This document shows, in pieces, positions 1 to 11,000 of a DNA stretch of 64,000 bases. Each line of letters starts with the position of its first letter. Position 1 is the first letter of the stretch. Source of the DNA: Biscogniauxia marginata (lineage: Eukaryota; Ascomycota; Sordariomycetes; Xylariales; Xylariaceae). The notes beneath the pieces were generated by a model. That model made no database searches and was not told the DNA's origin. It was given only the letters and a program-made list of their open reading frames with translations. The stretch lies in NCBI GenBank assembly GCA_022695795.1, contig MU404071.1, positions 434,001-498,000 of the forward strand. Direction: 5' to 3'. Both the position numbers and the translations under genes were made by a program.

Positions 1-619
1 TGGCGGGAATTTTGGCAGATCGCTGTTCTCCCATTGAACAGTCATTTGGTCGTGTTCGATCATGAGACTGCTAGATGATACTGTGGTATAGATATCGGCC
101 GTGGAGATGTTGGGATCGAGCAGGAAAGCCATCGGAGTTGAAATGATCGAGGTGCATAGGAACCGAGGTTCAAAGTCTACTGTCGAGAAGCCACTGCAAG
201 AAGTTAGATATCCATTCCTATACGAAACATCGTCTCTCGCATCACCTTTGACAGCACCCTCCAGTCCAGATAGTTTTGGTGCCATGAATATTGGAGGTCG
301 AGGTCGCAATAGTCATGTGTTCCGGGCAGACGCCAGGACTGAACGTTGGACAGTTCGTCGTATACTGCGTTGGTGCACATTGTGTAAAGAATCGATCAAC
401 CCAGCCGCTGGAAGGGTTTAGCGTGCTGGTGCCAGGCTCCTGGTCATCAATGTATACCGCAAATCGGTTAGTACACCACGATGGTGCGGTAAATACCGTG
501 CTGAGTGCCTGCATCGTGTCAAGAAGGATATTCGTAGGCTCTAGGATCAGGGATATTCGTGGAGTGAGCTTGAAAGAGGCGCGGGAAAATTCTGATATAG
601 ACCATGTACTCTGGAACAA
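1..619 (-). CDS. Cys-rich fungal secreted or membrane protein, 3' end beyond the window
   Basis: Two exons read leftwards: 619-246 and 193 to the window edge, joined over a 52-nt intron (245-194) with a GTGATG donor, a TATCTAAC branch point and a TTGCAG acceptor. The join restores one open frame of about 189 residues up to base 1. The product has spaced Cys residues, the segment SPGVCPEHMT, then a WTGGCCQSGFS motif followed by a region rich in Ser/Thr and a QMTVQWENSDL stretch. This is the layout of a large family of uncharacterised Pezizomycotina proteins that carry a CC(P/Q)SG(Y/F) motif and often a later transmembrane helix; no biochemical role is known to me. I see no clear signal peptide at the first Met (619). 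Met36 (at 514) is an alternative start, and an upstream exon is possible. The C-terminus, where a membrane helix would be expected, lies outside the window. Confidence 0.7.
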
Positions 620-2257
620 CTGCTGTGCTACTCTGTACTATGACTTTGTTATTGCTTATCTCTCAGTTCTCCAAGTGACTACCCTCCCGATAGCACGGAG
701 TAATTTACAATTTCAGAGAAAGAGCTGCCGGAAAGCCAAATGGCAAGGCTGTTAACTTGAAATAGTATACGTAAACTTAAAGTCATTAAAACCGTCTAGG
801 AAGATTATCGAGGACCGAGATGTGAGTCCGTTGACTCACTCACAACTTTTGCGCGAGACATCTATGGCAAACCAAGGGCTGATTCCCAGGTTATAAATTT
901 CATTTCTATTACGAGGTTGGGATCATATGCTAGCCATGTTACTGGTAGAATGGAACCTAGAAAATTAGATGCCAATTTTTAAAAGTGTTAGTTTAATACG
1001 TGGCTAGATTTTGAACGGGCAGTAAGAGGTTAAGCCATGTAAGTAATCATATCCGTAATTATTGGGATCAGAACAAAATCAAAATGATAAACCATTACAA
1101 TCCTCATGTTACCATTCAGGTGTGAATAACTTTCTCCCACTGTAACCAATTTACATTCCACAATTAATAGCCCTAGGTTGGCAGATTATCCAGGCGACAT
1201 GACTTCCCACAAGACTAGCACAGGCAATAGAACTGTATAGTAGACTATCTAGTGAGATAATGTGGGTTTTATCTTTCTTTATATATATATTTAATTAATT
1301 CGTGATGAAAGGAGGGAATCGTACAGAGACAGCACGTGGTCAAAATTAAGCCTCGTTCTGAATATTGAAAGCTCTTTTGTGGGGAAAGGATTTTATAAAG
1401 GAAGGATACAACGATGACGAAGAGTACCTAGCTATGCTAGGGAAGCGCATAGATGGCAACCACGGTATCTAAGAATAGTACATATTGGGGGGTTGGATGC
1501 CGGGTTCATATTCTTAGTCAACCAGTGTGCTGGAATCTGGATCTGGAGAGACAGCCTCCACCACTGCCAAACAACACTCGGTACCTCATATAGGACATAT
1601 AACTAGCTCGAATTCCTCCGATGCCAAGCCACAACATCGCATGGGGAAATATAAGAGGTGGGAGCTATTCATAGCCTCCCCCCAAACTGTTGTCACTTTC
1701 TCTGTACCATTACAGACACGGACACAAGAAAGGATAGGAGGATAGTTACTACTTTCTATGATACAGAGAGAATCCCAAAAGACATCTCTGACTCTTAAAA
1801 GCAACGTGATAATTCCGACGTGAGGGGAGGGAGGTTCGTTAGATTATGAATATACATGTAGTCCTACTCCTTGCTTCTCTGAGCACGAGAGTATGATGCC
1901 AAAAGAATAGCCTAGCTCCACTAACGTTACCAGAACCATCCTGGACTCCATAACCTGGAAACAAGTTCGAGTCATACTTAGGGAAAATGCTTTTCGGCGG
2001 CTGATGATATCTACTCTTCATGCATAACCCCTTTAAGGCCCATGAATTTGTAATTAAACACCATTGAGCTAGTTAACTACCTAGGTTAGTAGTTAACTTG
2101 AGGTAGTCCCGACATATCTCATACACTTAAACGTGTTCGCCACCTTTTCCGCCACCTCAACTATTTCTCATATTGGGGTCCTCGAACAGAAGAATCATCT
2201 TATAGGTAAGCTGCATCCTGGATACTAATCACTCGCAAATCAGTTGAGCAGTTCAAG
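620..2257. other. Intergenic spacer, no gene supported
   Basis: This is the divergent spacer between the left-edge protein and the nitrilase gene. It is AT-rich, with poly-purine/pyrimidine runs and a TATATATATAT stretch near 1280. The short open frames here have no recognisable motifs, splice-extended reading or codon pattern. Promoters for both flanking genes should lie at its ends, but I see no diagnostic element. Confidence 0.6.
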
Positions 2258-3339
2258 ATGGCGCCAGTTCACAAGGTAGCCTTGATTCAGCTGCATCCTA
2301 AGGTATGCCCACCCCCCTTGTTCTCTCTTGTTGGCAACCAACCTTACTGGTGACCATACTTCGTGGTGGCTTGTTTTCCCCAGCCCCCAACCACCAACCA
2401 CCAAGTATAAGTCCAAAAGCTGTCAGACCTATAAGGATAATTCGCATTGGGTTATACTTCCTTTTCCCGTTCACGGGTCGGTTCTAATGCTTACGCCTAA
2501 TACAGCCCGTAGCTCCGGCCGAGAATTTCGAGAAGGCTGCGTCGTTCATTAGGGATGCGGCCACGAAGGGGTGTCATCTCGCGGTGCTTCCGGAGTATCA
2601 CCTCACGTCCTGGGTCCCGGATGATCCGAACTTCAGAGCATCGGTTACGGAGTCGATGACATATCTGAAGAGATACCAGGACCTAGCCAAGGAGCTAGGT
2701 ATCTGCATCGTCCCCGGAACGATCGTCGAGACGGAGCGCGAATCGCTTCAAAACGTAGCGTACTTCATATCTTCCTCCGGCGAGATCACTGGGCGGTATC
2801 AGAAGAAGAACCTATGGCACCCAGAGCGGCGGCATCTAGTGTCTTCGGCGCACGATCCGCACCGGGCGTTCGACACGCCCCTCGGCCGCGTGGGGCTCCT
2901 CATATGCTGGGACATAGCGTTCCCAGAGGCGTTTCGGGAGCTCATCTCGGACGGCGCGCAGATCATCTGCGTGCCCTCGTTCTGGAGCCTCCGGGACGTG
3001 TCGGACGAAGGGTACGAGTTGAATCCGGAGGGCGAGGCGCTCTTTGTGAACAGCACGGTCGTCAGCCGGGCGTTTGAGAACACGTGCGCGGTCGTGTTCG
3101 TCAACGCGGGAGGCCCGCCGGAGAAGCGGGAGGCGACTAGCTTCGCGGGGCAGAGCCAAATCGGCGTTCCGCATATCGGACCGTTGGGCCGCCTGGGCCG
3201 CGCGGAGGGTGTGTCCATCGTCGACCTGGATATGAACGTGCTGAAGATCGCCGAGCAGAATTACAAGGTTAGGGAGGACATGAAGATGGAAGGGTGGCAC
3301 TATGCTTATACGCAGGTTAGGGGCGGGAGCAGGCTGTAG
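2258..3339 (+). CDS. Carbon-nitrogen hydrolase (nitrilase superfamily)
   Basis: Exon 1 is 2258-2302 (15 codons, ending QLHPK). A 203-nt intron (2303-2505, GTATGC...ATACAG) follows, then exon 2 at 2506-3339, giving 292 aa. The splice is phase 0 and joins the first beta strand (KVALIQLHPK) to PVAPAENFEKAASFIRDAA, as in the family. The nitrilase triad is complete: Glu45 in LPEYH, Lys115 in GRYQKKNLW and Cys149 in LLICWDIAFPE. These enzymes hydrolyse C-N bonds of amides, nitriles or carbamoyl groups through a thioimidate/acyl-enzyme on the Cys. The length is that of a single-domain amidase-type member. There is no signal peptide, so a cytosolic location is inferred. Substrate cannot be assigned from sequence; an omega-amidase, carbamoylase or aliphatic amidase activity are all possible. 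Exon 2 is GC-rich compared with the flanking DNA, as expected for coding sequence. Confidence 0.9.
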
Positions 3340-3880
3340 GCTGCGGACGGGCGAAACGGATAATAGAGGATTGAAATCCAGCGAGTTCTGCTGTTGTTTA
3401 TTATGCCTGTAGGCAGTTCCTACCGTAGTTTACTTCTTATGTCAATATGTCTCAGGGCATATGGCAATCGGGACATTGCACATGGAATCTAGTATAGATT
3501 CGGTAACTATCAAATCTATTTGTTAAATCTGCTATTCGGTACTGACCGGCAACTGTATGCATCTCGTTCTCTTCTCTTGCCTTACATACGAGGAGGAGGC
3601 TACGCAGTCAGTTGCTTCATTGGATATAGGAGTTGCTCTCTCTAATTAAGCTCTGACGATAACGGAACTTCGATATCCTTTTTTCTTTTTCCTTTTTTTT
3701 TTCCTTGCGGGAATGAAACTGCCTGTTGTAGGGAGTTGAAGAAGCGATTAGAGGCTGTTTTGGTGTTAGTCCCAGGAATTGAAGGTACCTGCCAAGCGAC
3801 GATTCTGATTTCTGATAACACTGTGACGTCGTCATCACTTTTGATTAGATTAGATAAGATGAGTTGCATCATCGGTTCCG

Positions 3881-3898
3881 TACCTACCTAGGTAGGTA
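3881..3898. repeat. 18-bp perfect palindrome of the TACCTA/TAGGTA type
   Basis: The sequence is TACCTACCT followed by its exact reverse complement, AGGTAGGTA. More TACCTA and GGTACC copies follow directly up to about 3922. Related words recur in most spacers of this window. Confidence 0.8.
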
Positions 3899-4314
3899 TG
3901 TACCTACATAGGTACCTGGTACAACATACTAATGGTCTACCTATGCGTTGGCATTATGCTTACCTACTAATGCAAGTACTTATGCAAGTATGTACTTTTT
4001 TTCTTCTCCAACTTAATTAGTCCGTTCTTCAACAACAACATTTTCTATACTCAAACCCACCCATACCCGCCTGCTACTTTAAGTCTGGCGGCTATTGTAT
4101 TCCGGGCAGTTTAGCCCCTCTCTCTCATTGGTGAGACACTTGATGACGCACCTTTCTTTTTCCCGTTTTAGCACGGCCAGATTTCACGGCATGTGGAAAC
4201 CTGCTTCCACATCGATCGGCCGACCCAGCACGGCACACCCAAGGGTCCCAAGTCCCAGGTCCCAAGTTCCAGGTCCAAGACCAAAACTCAGGCACCAGGC
4301 ACAACGCATACACA

Positions 4315-4350
4315 TACACTTACACTTACACTTACACTTACACTTACACT
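4315..4350 (+). repeat. Hexanucleotide microsatellite (TACACT)6
   Basis: Six exact tandem copies of TACACT. It generates spurious Leu-Thr/His-Leu and Val-Ser reading frames on both strands. Confidence 0.95.
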
Positions 4351-4421
4351 ACAGAATGAACGAGCGAGCCCCATCCTCGTGTATATCGCATCATACAGTG
4401 TCATCAACCTCCTACCCGGTT

Positions 4422-4457
4422 GGTTGCGTTGGTTGCGATGGTTGCGATGGTTGCGAT
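4422..4457 (+). repeat. 9-bp tandem repeat (GGTTGCGWT)4
   Basis: Four tandem copies of a 9-mer; the first differs at one base. It lies in non-coding DNA 65 bp after the hexamer array. Confidence 0.9.
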
Positions 4458-5206
4458 TAGTCATGCGACGGTGTCGGTGTCCACGTGCTGGTGAATCACG
4501 TCCGGCCAGCAAGACCGTCTCAATCTTATCGTCGAGTTGTTCCCCAGAAGGTGAGACGACCTAGTTGGCTATCTTGGGTCACCAAGTCCATCGTTATCTA
4601 ACATCACGGGCCCTCTACACCTCCCTGCATCTACCAGGCTAGTGTAGCCAGTCAGTAAGTCAGTCAGTCACGCACACGAACAAGATGACCCAGCGTTGCA
4701 TAACTCGCACACACGCACACGCACACATACGCACGCATCGCATTACGAACCTGCTTCCGTACGTGCCGTGGTTGGCCTTCCCTGTTGTGGCTATGATGCA
4801 TCCCCGGCTCCAGTAGTGTGAAATCATGGAATCGAGAAGGCGGAGGTGGGCCTTCGTTGCCCCAAAGCAACCTCCCTCTCCTGATGAACTACCCTATGAC
4901 CTAGACAACCGGCTTCTCAGCCCATGGGAAGCAGGGGATACGAGCTAGGTGGTGCCGGGGAAAGAGAAAGCTTCCATCATGTTGATTAGACGTAACGTCA
5001 TCCCCATCCACCTACATATATTCCTACACACACCTATACGTATATACATCATACATATATAGGTATATAACAGGAACACTCGTCCCGACTTCTGGTCTCT
5101 TCCCCTTGTTGTAATCCCTAGCACAAACCCTCCCCTCCTGCAAACATCTTCAGAAGGCCACTCTACACTCCTTTCCCGTATACATAAAATATATCATATC
5201 TTCACA

Positions 5207-6761
5207 ATGGCAGCCCACAACCGCCCCGTCTGCTTCGTCGTTCCCCCATACCTCCTCCGCGCCATCTCCGACAGCAGTGAGAATGAGGGTCCCATTCGCG
5301 AGTCTGCCCGCTTCGCCCTCGATTCCCACAAGGCCTACTGCACCAAGCGAGAGAATCGCTTCGCCGCTCTCACGGCTCCCCGCGGTCAACGAGCTGCTGC
5401 TTCGGTCCATCGCCATCGGACCATCGTGCCTGAGTCCATGCTCAGGCACATTGCCGAATCGGCCGATGTAGACGAATATACCCGCACCTGCGCCAAGCGC
5501 GACCTCGAACACATCCAGAACGTGCATGTCAAATACCAGCAGGCACAAGGCCTTCAGGCTGGCACCACGGACCAGAAGGAAGCCTCATCGGACAAGTCGC
5601 CTCAGACCGAGACGACGTATCGTGCCGTGTACGATGCCCAGAACGACGCGAACGAGGCCAACCTGCCGGGCAAGGTGGCTCGTGTCGAGGGCCAGAAGGC
5701 GACGAACGACGAGTCGGTCAACGAGGCGTACGATAACGCCGGCCTCGTGCTCCAGTTCTATGCCGATATCTTCAACTGGAAGTCGATCGACAACAAGAAC
5801 ATGCACGTCATCAGCTCGGTGCACTTCGGCAAGAACTATGAGAACGCCTTCTGGGACCCCGAGATCGCCCAGATGGTCTATGGTGACGGCCACGATTTCC
5901 TGACCAACTTCACCGGGTGCATTGACGTCATCGGCCACGAGCTCACTGTAAGGTCACCCTTCGTCCCTCTGGTTGGGGGATCTAGTTAAGCATGGATGAT
6001 TAACCCCCCTTTTCTTTTTAGCACGCCGTGACCGAATACACCTCCCCTCTTGACTACACCGGTCAGAGCGGCGCCCTCAACGAGCACGTGTCGGATGTCT
6101 TTGGCATCATGGTCAAGCAGCGAGTCCAGGACGAGACTGCCGACAAGGCGGACTGGTTGATCGGCGAAGACTGCATCATGCCCGGCGTGAAGGGCGTTGC
6201 TCTACGGAGCATGAAGGCTCCCGGAACCGCTTATAATGATCCTCGTTTCGTACGTGATTTACCTAACCTTCCCCTTTACTGAAATTCACCCACCCCCCCG
6301 CGGTGCCAAGGGACCGCACTTCAGGCATCTAACCTCTGTCACAGGGCAAAGATCCGCAGCCGGATAACTTTAAGGACTACGAGAAGACCGAAGACGACAA
6401 CGGTGGCGTCCACATGTACTCGGGTATACCCAACAAGGCCTTCTACAACGCCGCTGTCGCATTCGGCGGGTACTCGTAAGTTGATAAACACCTCTCCTTG
6501 CTTTTTTCTTCTTTTTTTTCCCTTCCTACTTAGAAAGAAAGAAAAAATTCGTATTAAAACTTCGACACGAACAGATGGGAGAAGGCCGGCAAGATATGGT
6601 GGGAGACGATGCAAAGCGGCCAGATCCCGTCGAAGTGCACCTTCGTCCAGTTCGCCGACGTGACGGTCGACAAGGCCGAGGAGCTCTTCGGCGAAGAAGC
6701 CGCGGCCGTCGTCAAGAAGGCCTGGAGCGACGTCGGCGTCGAGAGGAAGACCTACGCCTAG
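5207..6761 (+). CDS. M4 family (protealysin-like) zinc metallopeptidase
   Basis: Four exons (5207-5947, 6022-6249, 6345-6475, 6575-6761) separated by introns of 74, 95 and 99 nt give 428 aa. The first splice cuts the active-site helix: HELT ends exon 1 and HAVTEYT opens exon 2. Zinc ligands are His244, His248 (HELTH) and Glu268 (GALNEHVSD); Glu245 is the catalytic base and His346 (GGVHMYSG) is the transition-state His. Thermolysin-family landmarks DDNGG and GIPNKAFY are present. There is no signal peptide or long FTP/PepSY propeptide. Instead the N-terminus has a PPYLLRAI motif (13-20), as in the short propeptide of bacterial protealysins, and a second related motif at 75-82. The family is mainly bacterial, so an old transfer into fungi is plausible. 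Lack of a secretion signal suggests an intracellular or unconventionally exported enzyme. Start chosen at the first ATG, just before the PPY motif. Confidence 0.93.
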
Positions 6762-8034
6762 GCGGGTGGGGACTCGAACGGCAGCGAGACTCGGAACGCC
6801 ACCGCCGCACGCGAGGCTAAGACCGCGGGTTTGGTGGCGGGGCTAGGGCACAGGATGGTCAAGAGGAGTCATGCGCTGAGGAGACGAGGAGTTACAGGAG
6901 ACATAGGCGGAATAGCAGGAGGCGCGAGGTAATAGTGCGGCGAGAAACGGTAACGGAGAGCTTGTCGAGGATGCGGCGCAGGGCGTGAGGTCGCATTGGG
7001 GGCGTGATGGGGGTTTTGTGGATATGTCGTCGTAGGGGCCGGCGTGAAGCGCAAATTGTACGTCTGAGTATTGTCTTGTCTTGCCTTGTCTTGTTTTGGT
7101 TACGGCAAGGGGAGAGGAAATTGTATGAGCTGGTCATGGTACCTACCTATATATCCTGGATTGAGATTGGATTAGGATGGAGTGGGATGGGATGGGATGG
7201 GGTTGATGAGGAATCGGAACATCACATAAGTACATACACACTAGATTGGCAAGAAAATCCCCCAGAACGCAGATTCGGTAATTGGATATTTCAATATTCA
7301 ATCGTCTATAATTCAGTGCACGCCCTCCGCTTTCACTTTTTTTTCATGCCGGCTTACAGGATAGGTATCCATCCCCGAGGGCATAGGGAAGGGCGGCAAG
7401 GAGTTTTCCACGTGATCAATCAAGATGTATAATGTAGGTGGTTATGTGTAGGATGTTCGTTATTCATCGACTTACATATACTAAGTAAATTTAAGACGTA
7501 ACTATGAAACACGGCCAGAGAGGTTCAACTAATTAACTTCCTTTCTCGCCGTGATACCCATCGATTTTCAATTACATTTTTACTTAGTCGTCTTCTTCTT
7601 CTGGTTTTGGTACATATGAAGTGCAAGTAGGGTGTAGTTGAAACACAGCCTAGCCGAGTTGACAATCTATGCGACTTAGTGGACAACGAAGCAATCTCTC
7701 ACCTCAAAGCTACCATTTTGTTATACTGCCTCATATATTAGAAATTAAAACGCGGTTTTAACAATTCTATACCGTACGAGAGTAGATTTGGTTTTATAAT
7801 CAGGCTAGGAGATAAACTCAGCAAGTATTAAGCATGATATTATCCGAGCTACATACACTATGCTAACTACACCTAGTGTCCATCGTGGGTCAGCAATTTG
7901 GCTTCAGATTCTCAGATATGTACCCATTCAATATTTGACTCATCTTGATCCGGAAGCTCAGATTAGGGCATAAGCAAACGCCTTCAGCATGTTAACCCCC
8001 CATTTGGTTCACAGTGGTTGAATCCTCATACACT
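6762..8034. other. Intergenic spacer between convergent genes
   Basis: This is the 3' region of the M4 peptidase (+) facing the 3' end of the Mer3 gene (-). It contains a GGGATGGGATGGGATGG minisatellite-like run near 7188-7202 and then AT-rich DNA. No open frame with family features was seen. Confidence 0.6.
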
Positions 8035-11000
8035 TTAGTCTACGAAATTGACACAACCACGGAGACTGTTGATGAACTCAGGGTCAAACTCTGAGAGCCA
8101 AGCTGGTTCGTCTAATTGTGTACCTATATCATAGTCAATATCCACGTTGGCTTGCGACAAGTTGTTCTTGAGAAGTTCGGACTCGTGACCCTCCGCAGGA
8201 CCCTCTGGGTGATTTTCATCTGAGACATATAAGGTTGTCTCTGGGTTTTCTTCAATCGCTGGAATATCAAAATCGAATAGTGGGGGTAGAAATGGAGAGC
8301 TCAGTCCTTCAATGCGGGGAGTTGTCATGTTCATGGCTGGTGAACTTGACTGGGGTGCTGTCTCGCGAGTTTTATTGCTGGTTGATGGCAAATCGAGTCG
8401 CTCAGACGCTTTCTGTAGCTCGGCAAATGTAGTAAAGCTGAGATCAGGCTCCCATCTGTAATCCATACTTTCCTTGAGAGTATCTACAACCCCAGGATAC
8501 AAAGTTTCATCGTTATCCCATGTCTTTTGGGAAGAGTGCGTGACTGGCACCTCTTTCGGGCAAACGATCTCATCCAGTGCAGGTAGGTCCGATTGATCGG
8601 AGAACGTCTCACTCATTCCTTCAAATATGTTAGCAGTATCGTGAGTGTCTGCGTCCCCGTGGACAAAGTTTTTAGTATTAGTGTCATGGCCATTTGCCAT
8701 TTCATCATGCTGATCTCTGTTAGAAGCCGATGCTGCTGGCTTAAGACTTTTGGTGAGTCTCTCTGAAGCTACCTCATTGCTCTGTACTTGTCCATGGAGA
8801 TCTAAAAACTTCTGCTTTCCATTTTGAGCTGATGTGGTAGCCTTCGCGTGTAGAGTCTGTGGTTTGGTCTCATCTTCGCTCGAGATGGAAAGGTCGATAT
8901 ATTCAATGTCTGAAAGTGAACTATTACTTCGGTCCTTCTTCTTCAATCTCCGTGTTGCGGTCCCTTTACTTCCTTCATATAAGCGTGACTTCTTCGACCG
9001 GGGTAGTGTCGACCCCAGGCCACCAGGACTGCGGGAGGTATCAGTGACCCCCCGCTTAGCGCTACCATTTCGGACTTCAAGATTCGTATTAGCATTGGTC
9101 CTGACGAGACTCTTAGGTTTGCTTTTGCTGCTCTGGGAATCTTGGATTCGCTGAGTTCCCTGTGTGTTCATGCTCATCTTTTCAGTCGGATATTCTCCGT
9201 CAATTTCAACAACGCCCTTCGCCTCTTTATCCCTTTTCTTCTGAGGGGGTCGTGGCTTGTCCATACCCTCATGACAACATCGATGTGTGCATGGTTTGCC
9301 GGACTTGGTTGGAGCACCGTTACGGCAATGATGGTTACACATCCACTTTCCATTGTCCATCCTCTCAGGCTCTGTAGTGGGAGGGGCCGCCTCTTGTGAC
9401 AATAGATTGTCAATGAATGGAAAGTCCTCCTCGATTTCGTCCAAAGGTCCCGCATGATCTGACATCTGGTCTGGCTGGACAGCGTGTTCGAGAACATCAA
9501 GCATATCTTCGTCTGCCACATCATCGTATTCTACGTCGTCATCTGACAAGTCGAATCTATGGGGATGGGCTCTTGTTGGTTGGGCGCCAGTGTGGCGGAA
9601 GGCGATGTCGGGTATGTCGGGCTCTAAGGTATTCTTAAGCTGCGTGCCGACTATCTCCTCGCAACTGAAGTAACAAGTGATCGTCTGACCGGGGCTGCTG
9701 AGGGCAACAGGAAACTTCAAATCTAGCCCTGTAGATTTGTCGATCTTTTTCATATTCCCACGCCAAAAAGACGCAATATTCCCATCTGATGTCAGAGCCA
9801 TAAATGTCACTGCTGGGATTTTGCCAGCCCATGTCGGGGGATTCTTTGGGTTGCAGTGGCCCAAATTAACTTTGAGCATCACAGACACCGCCTCGTCAGA
9901 CTGAGAGGGTAGATTCCTGGATTTTAGAAGCTCAGTCCTCATGGTAAGTCGCGGAAAGTTGTCTAGCATTTTCAGAAGGTTCTTTCCATAGGGAGGTCTT
10001 CGGGAAGCTATACGTTCGATATCAACGAAACTCTTCTCTGCCACACCTAAAACGGTACGAACACCCTGGCTAATCCATTTTCGCACCGCAACGGGACCGA
10101 ACCCGGGGATTTGTGATAACTGTGATGGCTTGTTCTCCCATGAGCTGGCTGCGATCGCACGAGCGAGCTCGAGTCCAACCTTGGTTCCTATGCCGTCGCT
10201 ATCAAAAGCCTTACAGTCCACGGCACAACGAACAAGGCGGTTCAGGCGATCGAAAATGACCGTCCTTTCTCTGGCAAGATCTGCCTTCAGAAGGCCAAAT
10301 TCCTTTTCGTTGGGCAACTCTACTCCTCCCAAGTGAACCTGAACTATTAGAGAGATTTTATGCCAAGTTTGCGTAAGCGTCTCCTTGATCGGATGAAGGA
10401 TAAAGGGGGATTTGTTGAACTCGCGAAACAATGCCCGTTCGGTTGGTTTAAAGCGGAATTCTCTGAACTCCGAGGCCTTGCATAAGGCAGTAAGCTGTAA
10501 GACTAGTTAGTCACACATCTTAATTAATCTTCGCGTTTAACATACCATCTCTTCTAAGTTTGCCCCACGCGGAATTGAAAGCAATAGCTTCATGGTTTCA
10601 AACTGCACCATGTATCTAGACATGGCGAGGCCGTACTCAGTGCAAGAAAACGGCGTCTGCTTGGCCACAAGACCGCATTGCTGTAAGAGCGTAACATCTC
10701 GTTCACACCACTCCGCCATCACGTCCTCCGCACCGGCCGCATTCTGAACGTTCTCGAGGTTGTAGAGCGCCGGATTCTGGCGTATTCGCACGCTAAGAAA
10801 TGTGCCATTGATCCATCGTTTGGCAGTCGGGATATCCTGGATAGTGCCCAAGCCAATTTCAGAGTTTAAGTGCTCCACTAAATTTTGATGGAGAGTGCTT
10901 TCTACCATTTCGGTGCCAGAGATCATCTTCTCGTATCGTTCAACATTCCCGAGCCGGGTCATAATGATAGCAGCGGCACTGCTATCAAACTGAGGGCGAC

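Larger units (their letters stand above)
3340..5206. other. Intergenic spacer with microsatellites, no gene supported
   Basis: The spacer lies between the nitrilase and the M4 peptidase. It holds an 18-bp palindrome (3881-3898), a TACACT hexamer array (4315-4350), a 9-mer array (4422-4457) and a CA-rich run near 4705-4740. Open frames here encode only repeat-derived peptides such as His-Leu or Ser-Val runs and were not accepted. TATATA-like elements near 5040-5070 may belong to the M4 peptidase promoter. Confidence 0.6.

Noticed and set aside
4095..4564. Overlapping open frames with His-Leu and Leu-Thr runs
   Set aside because: They are translations of the TACACT and GGTTGCGWT tandem repeats and lack any domain.
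8834..9638. Several plus-strand frames opposite mer3
   Set aside because: Antisense shadows of the long mer3 last exon.
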